This document shows, one piece after another, positions 13,229 through 21,483 of a stretch of DNA of 24,460 bases. Each line of letters starts with the position of its first letter. The first letter of the stretch is position 1. Source of the DNA: Eutrophocola sp964490145 (GTDB lineage Bacteria > Pseudomonadota > Gammaproteobacteria > Pseudomonadales > Pseudohongiellaceae); NCBI GenBank assembly GCA_964490145.1, contig CAZBBS010000042.1, forward strand, positions 1 to 24,460, in the 5' to 3' direction. Position numbers and translations under genes: made by a program. The notes beneath the pieces were generated by a model. The model ran no database searches. It was not told the origin of the DNA and saw only the letters and a list, made by a program, of their open reading frames with translations.

Positions 13229-14423
13229 CAACCGCTCCTTGTTCCGGTGCCAGTTCGTCAGCGACACGGGCCATATAGGATTTTAACGCTTCAATGTAAC
13301 GGGGAATCGGCAGCAGGAAGGCATCGTGGCCCTGGTCGGCTTCGATGTCCAGATAGCTGACCGGTTTCCTGGCCTTGACCAGCGTGTTGACGATTTCCCG
13401 CGAACGCTCAGGCGGAAAACGCCAGTCACTGGTAAAGGAAATCACCAGGAACTTGCATTGGCTGTTCACAAAGGCCTTGCTCAGATCGTAGTCGTAATCC
13501 ACGGCGGGATCGAAGTAATCCAGGGTCTTGGTGATCAGCAGGTAGGTATTGGCATCAAACTTGGACGAGAAGGTTTCGCCCTTGTATTTGAGGTAGCTTT
13601 CCACCTGGAAGTCGACGTCGTAACTGAAATTCAGTTTGCCGGTGCGCAGGTCTCGACCGAACTTGCCTTCAATCGCATCCTTGCCGAACTTGTCGCGCAT
13701 GGCCTGGTCCGAGAGGTAGTTGATATGGCCTACCATGCGGGCCAGCATCAGTCCCTTTTTCGGGTAAGTGTTGAAATCATAATAGCGGCCGTCATGAAAA
13801 TCCGGGTCGCCGGTTATGGACTGCCTGGCCACCTCATTAAAGGCAATATTCTGCGCTGACAGTTTGGGTGCCGAGGCAATGATAAGGGCATGGCGCAGAC
13901 GATCCGGATAGGAAATGGCCCAGCGCATGACCTGCATGCCGCCAAGACTGCCGCCGATGACAGCGGCCCACTGTCTGATGCCCAGATGGTCTGCCAGCCG
14001 GGCCTGACTTTTCACCCAGTCACGCACGGTGATAATGGGAAAGTCAGGGCCAAAGGGCTTGCCTGTATCCGGATTAATGGACGAGGGTCCGGTACTGCCG
14101 GCGCAGCCACCCAGGTTGTTGAGGCACACTACAAAGAAATCGTTGGTATCAAAGGCCTTGCCGGGACCAATGCAGCAATCCCACCAGCCGGGCTTTTCCT
14201 TGTCGTCTTCGGCATTGTGGTATCCGGCGGCATGGTGATCACCACTCAGGGCATGGCAGATGAGTATGGCATTGGATTTATCGGCATTCAGTTCACCATA
14301 GGTTTCCACCATCAGGTCGTACTGATCGATTATCCGTCCACTGCGCAGCTCCAGCGGTTCATCAAAATGAATACGCTGGGGTGTCACGATACCGACAGAA
14401 TCGGCTGGAATGGTTTTTGCCAT
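13218..14423 (-). CDS. metX: Homoserine O-acyltransferase (MetX family, probably succinyl-specific)
   Basis: A 401-residue alpha/beta hydrolase-fold acyltransferase. HALSGDHHAAG forms the oxyanion region; the nucleophile Ser159 is in VIGGSLGGMQ, Asp333 in SFTSDWRFPPER and His366 in DQGHDAFL. It activates homoserine by acylation at the branch into methionine. In Pseudomonas and related gammaproteobacteria MetX enzymes linked to metW have been shown to use succinyl-CoA, so O-succinyltransferase is likely; residues alone here do not let me prove it. The start is ATG 14423, 30 bp after yggT. No SAM-type riboswitch fits in that gap. Confidence 0.95.
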   Translation of the reverse strand: MAKTIPADSVGIVTPQRIHFDEPLELRSGRIIDQYDLMVETYGELNADKSNAILICHALSGDHHAAGYHNAEDDKEKPGWWDCCIGPGKAFDTNDFFVVCLNNLGGCAGSTGPSSINPDTGKPFGPDFPIITVRDWVKSQARLADHLGIRQWAAVIGGSLGGMQVMRWAISYPDRLRHALIIASAPKLSAQNIAFNEVARQSITGDPDFHDGRYYDFNTYPKKGLMLARMVGHINYLSDQAMRDKFGKDAIEGKFGRDLRTGKLNFSYDVDFQVESYLKYKGETFSSKFDANTYLLITKTLDYFDPAVDYDYDLSKAFVNSQCKFLVISFTSDWRFPPERSREIVNTLVKARKPVSYLDIEADQGHDAFLLPIPRYIEALKSYMARVADELAPEQGAVDAG

Positions 14424-14453
14424 ATCAATAACAGCGGTTAAGGGGCAGCCCGT

Positions 14454-15056
14454 TTATACACCGATCACAAACATGGCGGCCTGTGCGCCAAGGCCAAGGC
14501 CTTGCCGGAGGGTGCCGACCACGATGCTTTCGACTATCTGGATTGCCAGGAAAATAAAGATTGGTGACAGGTCCAGCCCCCCCATGGGCGGGATCACTTT
14601 GCGAAACAGGGACTGAACAGGCTCAAGTAATTGATGCACCAGCATCATGGCCGGGTTGGCGCTGAAGGGGGAAACCCAGCTGGCAATAACGGATATAAGC
14701 AGGCCCCAGAAATAGATTTTTAACACGTAGGACACCATGCCCAGAAAAGCCCAGCTGATCAGTGTACCGATGCCCGGGATGACATAGCCGGCAGCAAAAA
14801 TCATCAGTGCCGAGGCGAGCGTACCGAATACCAGGGCCACCAGCAGTGTGGCGATATCGAACCCGTGCCATGACGGAATGACCCGGCGCAGGGGATTGAG
14901 TATCGGCGCCGTCATTTTTACCAGGGACTGGGAGACAGGATTGTAGAAGTCTGCCTTGGTCACCTGCAGCAGAAAACGCAGGAGCAGCGCCAGCATGAAC
15001 AGGTGGCCGACAGTATTGACCACTAGTACGATGACTTGTCCTATTGCTCCACCCAT
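14454..15056 (-). CDS. yggT: YggT family membrane protein
   Basis: A 200-residue protein with two copies of the YGGT domain. The first has LALLLRFLLQVTKADFYNPV and ILNPLRRVIPSWHGFDIATL, the second LLISVIASWVSPFSANPAMM and VQSLFRKVIPPMGGLDLSPI. Each copy contributes two hydrophobic helices, so four membrane segments are expected. The function is not settled; family members have been linked to osmotic or ion tolerance and cell division. GAAGGGAA precedes the ATG at 15056. It lies between proC and metX, as in Pseudomonas, and is probably co-transcribed with proC. Confidence 0.92.
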   Translation of the reverse strand: MGGAIGQVIVLVVNTVGHLFMLALLLRFLLQVTKADFYNPVSQSLVKMTAPILNPLRRVIPSWHGFDIATLLVALVFGTLASALMIFAAGYVIPGIGTLISWAFLGMVSYVLKIYFWGLLISVIASWVSPFSANPAMMLVHQLLEPVQSLFRKVIPPMGGLDLSPIFIFLAIQIVESIVVGTLRQGLGLGAQAAMFVIGV

Positions 15057-15098
15057 AACGGCGTATTTCCCTTCAATCCTGTTGTTCTAGATACTTGA

Positions 15099-15926
15099 TT
15101 AATTGTCGGCAGGGGCTGCCAGCTCCCTGGAACGTGTGGCAGCTTTAGCCAATGCGCGGCCAACCATAGCATTGAAATCTTCCGCTGCAAACTGCTTCAG
15201 TGCCGCCTCCGTGGTGCCGCCGGGGGAGGTGACCCGACGTCTGAGTTCACCCACATCCACATCACTTTGCATGGCAAGGTCCGCCGCCCCGAGGGCTGTC
15301 TGTTTACATAGCAGTTCTGCAGCCTGCGGGCTCAGACCCAGCTCAATACCGGCGGCAATCATGGATTCCATGAGCAGGAAGAAATAGGCCGGGCCGGAGC
15401 CTGACAGGGCGGTGACGGCATCCATGTCTTCCTCCTTATCCAGCCAACAGGTGATACCGACGGCACCGAGAATATCTTCCGCCGCCTGACGGCGTTCCGC
15501 TGAAACCCGGGCATTGGCATACAGGGCGCTGGCGCCTTTGCCCACCAGGGCCGGGGTATTGGGCATGCAGCGGACAATTGCCTGGTCCGGATGTGTCCAG
15601 TCCAGCAGGTTGGCCATGGAAATGCCCGCCGCAATGGATACGAGCATGCAGTCACGTTCACCCAGTTGATCGCGCAAGGGGGTCAGTACTGTTGCCATGA
15701 CCTGGGGTTTGACGGCCAGGATGACCACGTCGGCATGGGCGATGATGTCGCTGTTGTCCATGGTGGTCTGGATGCCATCTTTTGAAAAGGCATCAAGCTT
15801 GTCCTGGTCGGCATCCGAGGCCCAGATCTGGCCGGGTTGCCAGCCACGTGCCACCAGCCCGCTGATCAGGGCTGACGCCATGTTGCCGGCACCAATGAAG
15901 CCAATAGTCAGTTGTGTGTTATTCAT
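15099..15926 (-). CDS. proC: Pyrroline-5-carboxylate reductase
   Basis: A 275-residue protein. The NAD(P)H loop IGFIGAGNMASALISGL starts at residue 8, with VKPQ near residue 75. MPNTPALVGKGASALY and TALSGSGPAYFFLLMESM follow, and VTSPGGTTEAAL is the C-terminal dimer and active-site signature. It catalyses the last step of proline synthesis. The start MNNTQLTIGF (ATG 15926) fits the family; the open frame to 15983 adds non-conserved arginine-rich residues and is rejected. The 188-bp gap to yggS holds no gene, only a weak 9-bp inverted repeat (16007-16015 with 16089-16097). Confidence 0.95.
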   Translation of the reverse strand: MNNTQLTIGFIGAGNMASALISGLVARGWQPGQIWASDADQDKLDAFSKDGIQTTMDNSDIIAHADVVILAVKPQVMATVLTPLRDQLGERDCMLVSIAAGISMANLLDWTHPDQAIVRCMPNTPALVGKGASALYANARVSAERRQAAEDILGAVGITCWLDKEEDMDAVTALSGSGPAYFFLLMESMIAAGIELGLSPQAAELLCKQTALGAADLAMQSDVDVGELRRRVTSPGGTTEAALKQFAAEDFNAMVGRALAKAATRSRELAAPADN

Positions 15927-16114
15927 CCGCGCATTGTACCTTAGGAGTTGTATGAATAGTGAACGAAGGCGCCGCAGGCGCAATGACGCCAGGGCACCAT
16001 TCCCCGGGACAGGTTTTTCTTACGCATCATGCAAGGGCAAGGCGAATGACTTGTAAAAAAGGTGGCTCAGCCGTTCCGATGTCTCAACAACCTGTCCGTG
16101 CTTCACGCAGTTGC

Positions 16115-16813
16115 CTAAGGAATCGGCTCGCGTTTCCCAAAAATATCCGTCCCTATCCGAACCATGGTGGCGCCTTCGGCAATGGCCGCTTCAAAATCGC
16201 TGCTCATCCCCATGGACAGGTGCTGGCAGCTGGTATAACCACTGCTTGCAAGCTGGTCCCTGGCATCCCGTAACTGCCGGAATACAAGGCGCTGTTTTTC
16301 AAAATCTGCTTCCGGAGCCGGAATCGTCATGAGTCCGGCAAGTAGCAGATGCGGCATGGCGGCGACGGCATCGGCCAAGGCAGGCAGCTCTTGCAGCGAC
16401 GTGCCGGATTTGGTCGCTTCTGCACTCAGGTTCACCTGTAACAGAATGTTCAGTGGAGGAAGGGTATCCGGGCGCTGGTCATTCAGGCGCTGGGCGATTT
16501 TCACGCGATCCACCGTGTGCACCCACTGGAAATTCTCAGCGACAGGCCGGGTTTTGTTGGACTGGATCGGACCGATGAAGTGCCAGGTCAGAGGCAGATC
16601 AGACAGAGCCTGGATTTTATCCAGGGCTTCCTGCAGGTAATTCTCACCGAAGTCCTGCTGTCCGATATCAGCCGCTTCACGAACCTTGTCCGGGCCGTGG
16701 GTTTTACTGACGGCAATTAATTGAGCGCTCTGCTCGATTCGGCCATACTTTTCCACGTACTGCCGAATTCGATGACGAACTTTTTCCAGATTTTCTGTTA
16801 TGCTCGACGACAT
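16115..16813 (-). CDS. yggS: PLP homeostasis protein YggS
   Basis: A 232-residue PLP-binding protein of the PROSC/YggS family, a single-domain alanine-racemase-like barrel without known enzyme activity. Lys37 in LIAVSKTHGPDKV is the PLP lysine. FGENYLQEALDKI, WHFIGPIQSNKTR, VNLSAEATKSG and LSMGMSSDFEAAIAEGATMV are family blocks. It buffers pyridoxal phosphate and affects amino-acid pools. ATG 16813 has AGGAAAC just upstream; the longer open frame to 16861 would cross the divergent pilT start and is rejected. The 46-bp space to pilT must hold both ribosome sites and little else. Confidence 0.95.
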   Translation of the reverse strand: MSSSITENLEKVRHRIRQYVEKYGRIEQSAQLIAVSKTHGPDKVREAADIGQQDFGENYLQEALDKIQALSDLPLTWHFIGPIQSNKTRPVAENFQWVHTVDRVKIAQRLNDQRPDTLPPLNILLQVNLSAEATKSGTSLQELPALADAVAAMPHLLLAGLMTIPAPEADFEKQRLVFRQLRDARDQLASSGYTSCQHLSMGMSSDFEAAIAEGATMVRIGTDIFGKREPIP

Positions 16814-16859
16814 GCTTGTTTCCTGCAACGGCAGGACATTATAGGAGGTATACGGGGCC

Positions 16860-17894
16860 ATGAATATTCAAGAGTTGCTTAACTTCAGTGTCCAGCAGGG
16901 CGCTTCCGACCTTCACATCACTGCTGGCATGCCACCGCTCATTCGTGTCGATGGTGATATTCGCCGGATCAATGTGCCCTCCATGGATCACAAGGAAGTT
17001 CATGGCCTGATTTATGAAATCATGAACGACAAGCAGCGCAAGGATTATGAGGAATTCCTGGAGTCGGATTTCTCGTTTGAAATTCCCGGGCTGGCGCGTT
17101 TCAGGGTAAACGCCTTCGTCCAGAACCGCGGTGCCGCTGCGGTATTTCGTACCATTCCTTCCAAGGTGCTGAGTATGGAACAGCTGGGTATGGGGGAGGT
17201 GTTCAAGAAGGTGTCTGAAAATCCCCGCGGCCTGATTGCGGTGACAGGACCCACCGGTTCCGGTAAGTCCACCACGCTTGCAGCGATGATCGATTACATC
17301 AATTCCAATTTTTACCACCACATCCTGACCATCGAAGACCCGATCGAATTTGTTCACGAAAGTAAAAAGTCGCTGATCAACCAGCGTGAAGTGCATCGTG
17401 ATACTCACGGGTTTAATGAAGCCCTGCGTTCAGCTCTTCGTGAAGACCCTGACATTATCCTGGTGGGTGAGCTACGTGACCTGGAAACCATCCGCCTGGC
17501 ACTGACTGCTGCAGAAACCGGTCACCTTGTTTTCGGCACCCTGCATACCACGTCAGCGGCGAAAACCATTGACCGTATTGTTGACGTGTTCCCGGCGGCA
17601 GAAAAAGCCATGGTGCGATCCATGCTGTCGGAATCCCTGCAGGCCGTGATCAGTCAGACCCTGCTCAAGAAAGTGGGCGGTGGTCGAGTGGCGGCCCATG
17701 AAATCATGATTGGCACTTCGGCTATTCGAAACCTGATCCGTGAAGACAAGATTGCGCAGATGTACTCTGCCATTCAAACCGGCCAGTCAGTGGGGATGCA
17801 GACGCTGGACCAGTGTTTGAAGACCCTGGTGCAGAAGGGACTCGTAGATCGCAAAGAAGCCCAACACAAGGCCAAAGATCCAAACCAATTGTAA
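16860..17894 (+). CDS. pilT: Type IV pilus retraction ATPase PilT
   Basis: A 344-residue secretion-ATPase family protein. An N-terminal PAS-like domain opens GASDLHITAGMPPLIRVDG. The Walker A GPTGSGKS is at residues 130-137. The Asp box has TIEDPIEFVH, the Walker B region DIILVGELRDLET contains Glu204, and GTLHTTSA is the His box. The C-terminal AIRNLIREDKIAQMYSAIQT carries the AIRNLIRE motif specific to PilT and needed for retraction, which separates it from PilB and PilU. It hydrolyses ATP to depolymerise pili for twitching motility. AGGAGG precedes the ATG. Divergent from yggS, as in Pseudomonas; no pilU follows. Confidence 0.96.
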   Translation: MNIQELLNFSVQQGASDLHITAGMPPLIRVDGDIRRINVPSMDHKEVHGLIYEIMNDKQRKDYEEFLESDFSFEIPGLARFRVNAFVQNRGAAAVFRTIPSKVLSMEQLGMGEVFKKVSENPRGLIAVTGPTGSGKSTTLAAMIDYINSNFYHHILTIEDPIEFVHESKKSLINQREVHRDTHGFNEALRSALREDPDIILVGELRDLETIRLALTAAETGHLVFGTLHTTSAAKTIDRIVDVFPAAEKAMVRSMLSESLQAVISQTLLKKVGGGRVAAHEIMIGTSAIRNLIREDKIAQMYSAIQTGQSVGMQTLDQCLKTLVQKGLVDRKEAQHKAKDPNQL

Positions 17895-17899
17895 TAATC

Positions 17900-18024
17900 G
17901 GAAAAGGCCCTGTTCCGCGCCTGACTGCGTTAAAAGATTTTTGTCACGCCGACGTTTACTGCACGTAAACTTGGCGCTGCCAAAAATCTTTTGCCTTGCC
18001 AGACACGAAACATGATCCTTTTCC
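17900..18024. repeat. 125-bp imperfect palindrome downstream of pilT
   Basis: The outer ends are GGAAAAGG (17900-17907) and CCTTTTCC (18017-18024). Inside, AAAAGATTTTTG (17932-17943) pairs perfectly with CAAAAATCTTTT (17981-17992), and GTTTAC (17954-17959) with GTAAAC (17965-17970) around a 5-nt centre. The stretch between the outer and inner arms pairs partly. It starts 5 bp after the pilT stop. It may end pilT transcription, or be a copy of a dispersed repeat. A minus-strand frame crossing it is not considered a gene. Confidence 0.7.
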
Positions 18025-18091
18025 TGGTTTCAATATCGTCAAAATTTCCTGAACGGGAATCGTAAGCAACTATTTGCCTGGTCGATATTCC

Positions 18092-18373
18092 ATGTACGTC
18101 GTAATCTTCCGAGCCACCATAAAACAACTCGATGACGAGTATTCCGCAACAGCTGAAAAGTTGCGGACGCTGGCCTTTGAGGAATACGGATGCCGGGATT
18201 TTGTCGCCTATACCGAAGGGGATGAGGAAGTGGCGATATCGTGGTGGGATTCCCTGGAGCAGATCGCCAATTGGAAAAACAATCCTGAGCACAAGGCGGC
18301 TCAGGCGAAGGGCAGGTCACACTGGTACGGCAAGGTCAGTGTTCAGGTCCTGCAGACCATAAAACAGTACTGA
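18092..18373 (+). CDS. ABM-domain (antibiotic biosynthesis monooxygenase-like) protein
   Basis: A 93-residue protein starting MYVVIFRATI, with the dimeric alpha-beta barrel pattern: a first strand, a helix with AEKLRTLAFEEYGCRDFVAY, then VAISWWDSLEQIANWKNNPE and HKAAQAKGRSHWYGKVSVQV. Trp/His residues in W-x-N-N-P-E-H-K-A-A-Q are typical of ABM proteins that resemble heme-degrading or quinone monooxygenases. The true activity is unknown. ATG 18092 matches the family start; a TTG at 18074 would add six residues. No strong ribosome site is visible for either. It converges on ruvX with 6 bp between the stops. Confidence 0.8.
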   Translation: MYVVIFRATIKQLDDEYSATAEKLRTLAFEEYGCRDFVAYTEGDEEVAISWWDSLEQIANWKNNPEHKAAQAKGRSHWYGKVSVQVLQTIKQY

Positions 18374-18379
18374 TTATGG

Positions 18380-18814
18380 TCAGCCGTTTTCTGCCAGCCA
18401 GGATTCCAGAATCAGCTGTGCAGACAAACTGTCAATAACAGCCCGTTCATTGAATTTTCTGCCGCTGGCTTCAGCGTTTTCCCGGCTCAGGTTCCTGGCT
18501 TCGCGAGAGGTCAAGCGTTCATCCATGGTATGGCAGGGCAGGGAATATTTCTCTTCGAGCCTTTTGGCAAAGGCCCGGGCTTTGCCGGTCATGACATTTT
18601 CCGTGCCATCCATGTTGAAGGGCATGCCAACAACAAAGGCGCCCGGCTTCCATTGTTTTACCAGGGCGTCCAGTGCTTCCCAGTCGGGGTCGCCATTTTT
18701 GGCTTTCAACACCGGCAGAGCAGATGCTGTTGCGGTGATGGTCTGCCCGGCCGCCACACCGATCTTCTGGGTACCGTAATCAAAACAGAGCAGGGAGTGG
18801 ATTGTTGTGCTCAG
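18380..18814 (-). CDS. ruvX: Putative pre-16S rRNA nuclease / Holliday junction resolvase RuvX, CTG start
   Basis: With a CTG start at 18814 the protein is 144 residues and opens (M)STTIHSLLCFDYGTQKIGVA. The FDYG aspartate (Asp12) is the first catalytic residue, FVVGMPFNMDGT and TMDERLTSREA carry the second acidic site, and VIDSLSAQLILESWL the last. This matches YqgF/RuvX in length and layout. The first standard start codon in frame is the GTG at 18757, which would remove the catalytic Asp12. GGAGA lies about 9 nt before the CTG. The enzyme processes the 16S rRNA 5' end and has a RuvC-like fold. It follows yqgE by 20 bp, the usual pair. Confidence 0.88.
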   Translation of the reverse strand: MSTTIHSLLCFDYGTQKIGVAAGQTITATASALPVLKAKNGDPDWEALDALVKQWKPGAFVVGMPFNMDGTENVMTGKARAFAKRLEEKYSLPCHTMDERLTSREARNLSRENAEASGRKFNERAVIDSLSAQLILESWLAENG

Positions 18815-18834
18815 GGGATTCGGTCTCCGGCAAT

Positions 18835-19413
18835 CTAGCTGCTCATGCCCACGTCGGTGGTCAGCTGGTCCATGTGAAAGCCAAGGGTCGCTGCAGCCAT
18901 ATCCGGCTTTTTGGTGAAGTCGTGGGAGAAAATAATGTCCTTGCTGGCCGGGCAGGTGATCCAGGAATTATCCGCAATTTCCTGCTCCAGTTGGCCGGGA
19001 CTCCAGCCGGCGCAACCCAGGGCGACGAGATAATGTTCCGGTCCTTTACCACGGCTGATGTCATCCAGGATATCTTTGGATGTGGTAATGCTGATGTCCT
19101 CAGTGACTTTTAATGTGGACTGCCAGTGTCCGTGGGCATCATGAATGATGAAGCCCTTGTCTGTTTCCACTGGGCCGCCCGAAAGGATGACTTCCTCACC
19201 AGCTTCAGGGCGCTGAATTTCAATATCCAGCTGGCTGAAGATTTCCTTGAGCTTGAGATCAAGAGGCAGGTTCACGACGAGACCCAGCGCACCGTCCTTA
19301 CCATGCTGCCACATATAGACCACCGTATTGCCAAAGTAGGAGCCGCTCAATTGCGGCATGGCAATCAGGAAGTGATTGGTCAAATCCAATGTGTTTTCAG
19401 TGGTATCGCTCAT
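18835..19413 (-). CDS. yqgE: YqgE/AlgH family protein
   Basis: A 192-residue protein with DUF179 blocks: LTNHFLIAMPQLSGSYFGNT near the start, GALGLVVNLPLDL, ILSGGPVETDKGFIIHD, ALGCAGWSPGQLEQEI and a C-terminal AAATLGFHMDQL. The function is unclear; the Pseudomonas homologue is called AlgH. The start MSDTTENTL at ATG 19413 gives the usual length; an ATG at 19446 or at 19434 would add a non-conserved extension. It stands between the TonB-like gene and ruvX, as in Pseudomonas, and probably shares their transcript. Confidence 0.92.
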   Translation of the reverse strand: MSDTTENTLDLTNHFLIAMPQLSGSYFGNTVVYMWQHGKDGALGLVVNLPLDLKLKEIFSQLDIEIQRPEAGEEVILSGGPVETDKGFIIHDAHGHWQSTLKVTEDISITTSKDILDDISRGKGPEHYLVALGCAGWSPGQLEQEIADNSWITCPASKDIIFSHDFTKKPDMAAATLGFHMDQLTTDVGMSS

Positions 19414-19505
19414 GGTCTGCACCCTATTGTACATGCTATGCAGCATCTCAATAACTATATTGGGGCAGGGTGGAAGGTTTCAATATGCGCCGGATCAAGG
19501 CCCCG

Positions 19506-20390
19506 CTAAAAACTGCTCAATTGGTTGTTGCGCTGGAACTGCCAGGTACGAATGATATCGAGGACATCGATTTCCTTTTCCATGTCTGGCGGAAAGGGTT
19601 CGAAAGGGGCGGCCAGATGCACAATCTGGATGGCGGCCTCATCGAGAATGCGATGGCCGGAAGAGCTGAGTACGCGCACATCGGAAATCGAGCCATCCGC
19701 CAGTATGGATACCAGCAGTCGCAGATTCCCGTGAATACCCTGGGCACTGGCCTGGGCTGGATAGTTGAGGTTGCCTACGGCTTCCACTTTCTTGCGCCAG
19801 TTATCCAGATAAAGAATGTCCCGTGCTTTCTGGGTGGAGGCCGATGATATGGTGTAACGCCGGGGACGTTTGGCGTAGGCCTGGCGGCGTATATCAAGCT
19901 GGGCCTGGAGGCTGGCCAGGCGATCCTCGAAATTACTGTCGGTCAGGTTGTCCACCGGCTGCTCGCGTTCTTCCTCAATGACTTCTTCGCGGGTTTCCTC
20001 CACATTGACAACCCGGCTGTCGGTTTGTGTGGTTAACACCTGGTCCAGAGTTTCTGCTTCAGCAGCAGAGGACTCTATATAGGGGCTGACTTCCTGAATC
20101 ACATTGTCATTAAAGCGGGATTGCACCTGGGTGCTGGGTGCGGCCTTTTCTTCCAGGGTGCCGCTGCCCTGCTGGTTTTCCTGGGCGAGGAAGTCGGCAT
20201 TTTCCGGGGCTTCCTCACTGCGATACTGCGCCAGGGTGATTTCCAGGGTATTGCTGGAACTCATCTTTTCAAACACGGTGAAGCCCACACCCAGAATCAG
20301 GACGACGTGAAGGCAAATGGAGACAAACAGGGTAAAACCGAAGCGTTCTCCGGAAAGGGAAGTATTGTCAGTGGAGACCGCGGTATTCAT
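19506..20390 (-). CDS. TonB family energy transducer (TonB3-like)
   Basis: A 294-residue protein. One N-terminal membrane helix lies near residues 18-40 (GFTLFVSICLHVVLILGVGF). A long acidic, low-complexity periplasmic linker rich in Glu, Gln and Ser runs to about 190. The C-terminal TonB domain has NLRLLVSILADGSISDVRVL, SSSGHRILDEAAIQIVHLA and PFPPDMEKEIDVLDIIRTWQF. The linker is Glu-rich, not Pro-Lys-rich as in classical TonB. In Pseudomonas the gene at this place between gshB and yqgE, tonB3, is needed for twitching motility, so a link to pilT nearby is plausible. ATG 20390 follows gshB by 32 bp. Confidence 0.88.
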   Translation of the reverse strand: MNTAVSTDNTSLSGERFGFTLFVSICLHVVLILGVGFTVFEKMSSSNTLEITLAQYRSEEAPENADFLAQENQQGSGTLEEKAAPSTQVQSRFNDNVIQEVSPYIESSAAEAETLDQVLTTQTDSRVVNVEETREEVIEEEREQPVDNLTDSNFEDRLASLQAQLDIRRQAYAKRPRRYTISSASTQKARDILYLDNWRKKVEAVGNLNYPAQASAQGIHGNLRLLVSILADGSISDVRVLSSSGHRILDEAAIQIVHLAAPFEPFPPDMEKEIDVLDIIRTWQFQRNNQLSSF

Positions 20391-20422
20391 TTGTCAGGGC
20401 CGGCCCCCCCGGGGCAGAGCGC

Positions 20423-21379
20423 TCAGTGTTGTTCCTTTAACAAGCCTTCAATACAGGTCATCAGATCACCGGCAATATCCAGGTTGAATGCTTCATCAAG
20501 TTCACGCACGCAGGTCGGACTGGTCACATTGATTTCCGTGAGATAGTCACCGATGACATCAATACCGACAAATATTAACCCGTGTTTTTTCAGCGTGGGG
20601 CCAACCTGGTCACAAATCCAGCGATCGCGATCCGACAGCTCAACGCCCTTGGCGGTCCCGCCGGCAGCAAGGTTGCCTCGGGTTTCGTTCTCTGCCGGCA
20701 AGCGTGCCAGGGCATAACCAACGGATTCGCCATTGATCATCAGGATACGCTTGTCGCCCTTGGTAATTTCCGGGATGAACTTCTGGGCCATGATCTGGCG
20801 GCCACCGTATTCGGTGAGCGTTTCAATGATGACGCTGACGTTGGGATCACCTGGCTTGATGCGAAAGACACCAGTACCACCCATGCCATCCAGGGGCTTG
20901 AAGATGACATCCTGATGGGCACGGTGAAACTCCACCAGCAGCTTTTTATCACGGGTGACCAGCACCGGCGTACAACACTGGGGGAACAGGGTGGCGCTGA
21001 CTTTTTCATTGAAATCACGCAATGACTGGGGCTTGTTCACCACCAGTACACCTTCTCGTTCAGCCTGCTCTAGGATATAGGTGGAGTAAATGAACTCCCG
21101 GTTGAAGGGCGGGTCCTTGCGCATCAGGATCACATCCACGGATGACAGTGGCGCACGAACTTCCTCGCCCAGTTCATACCAGCCGTTGGGATCCATCTTC
21201 ACGTTCAGGTCCTGCATGATGGCCATGGCCTTGCCATCTTCCAGGTACAGGCCGCGCTGTTCGATATAGGACAGGGTCCAGCCTCGTTTCTGGGCCGCGT
21301 TTAACATGGCCAGGGAGGTGTCTTTCTTGAAATTAATGGATTTGATGGGATCCATCACGACGGCAAGTCTGATTGTCAT
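20423..21379 (-). CDS. gshB: Glutathione synthetase
   Basis: A 318-residue ATP-grasp ligase. Conserved blocks are VVMDPIKSINFKKDTS at the N-terminus, MRKDPPFNREFIYSTYIL, the ATP-grasp loop KPLDGMGGTGVF (residues 161-172), RLPAENETRGNLAAGG and INVTSPTCVRELD near 290. It joins glycine to gamma-glutamylcysteine to make glutathione in the cytoplasm. The length is typical. ATG 21379 is preceded by GGAGTGG. It heads the gshB, TonB-like, yqgE, ruvX run and has an extended -10 promoter about 45 bp upstream. Confidence 0.96.
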   Translation of the reverse strand: MTIRLAVVMDPIKSINFKKDTSLAMLNAAQKRGWTLSYIEQRGLYLEDGKAMAIMQDLNVKMDPNGWYELGEEVRAPLSSVDVILMRKDPPFNREFIYSTYILEQAEREGVLVVNKPQSLRDFNEKVSATLFPQCCTPVLVTRDKKLLVEFHRAHQDVIFKPLDGMGGTGVFRIKPGDPNVSVIIETLTEYGGRQIMAQKFIPEITKGDKRILMINGESVGYALARLPAENETRGNLAAGGTAKGVELSDRDRWICDQVGPTLKKHGLIFVGIDVIGDYLTEINVTSPTCVRELDEAFNLDIAGDLMTCIEGLLKEQH

Positions 21380-21423
21380 TTACCACTCCGGTGGACGGTT
21401 GTCCCATGAATGCAAGTCGGGGG

Positions 21424-21432
21424 ATTATAGCA
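21424..21432 (-). promoter_or_regulatory. Predicted extended -10 promoter of gshB
   Basis: TGCTATAAT on the minus strand is a perfect TATAAT preceded by the TG of an extended -10. No convincing -35 is present, which is normal for this type. Transcription would start near 21417, about 38 nt before the gshB ATG. Confidence 0.6.
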
Positions 21433-21483
21433 AAAAGGGGGAGCAGGGCAGCTTATAAAACGTCCTTGGGAAAGGGTGTCTTT

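Noticed and set aside
14424..14453. SAM riboswitch before metX
   Set aside because: Only 30 bp separate yggT and metX, too short for any known SAM riboswitch aptamer.
15927..16114. Possible small gene or RNA between proC and yggS
   Set aside because: No credible frame, promoter or strong structure was found, only a 9-bp inverted repeat 73 bp apart that could be chance.
17930..18292. 120-codon minus-strand open frame
   Set aside because: It is antisense to the ABM-domain gene and ends inside the long palindrome. No domain is recognisable.
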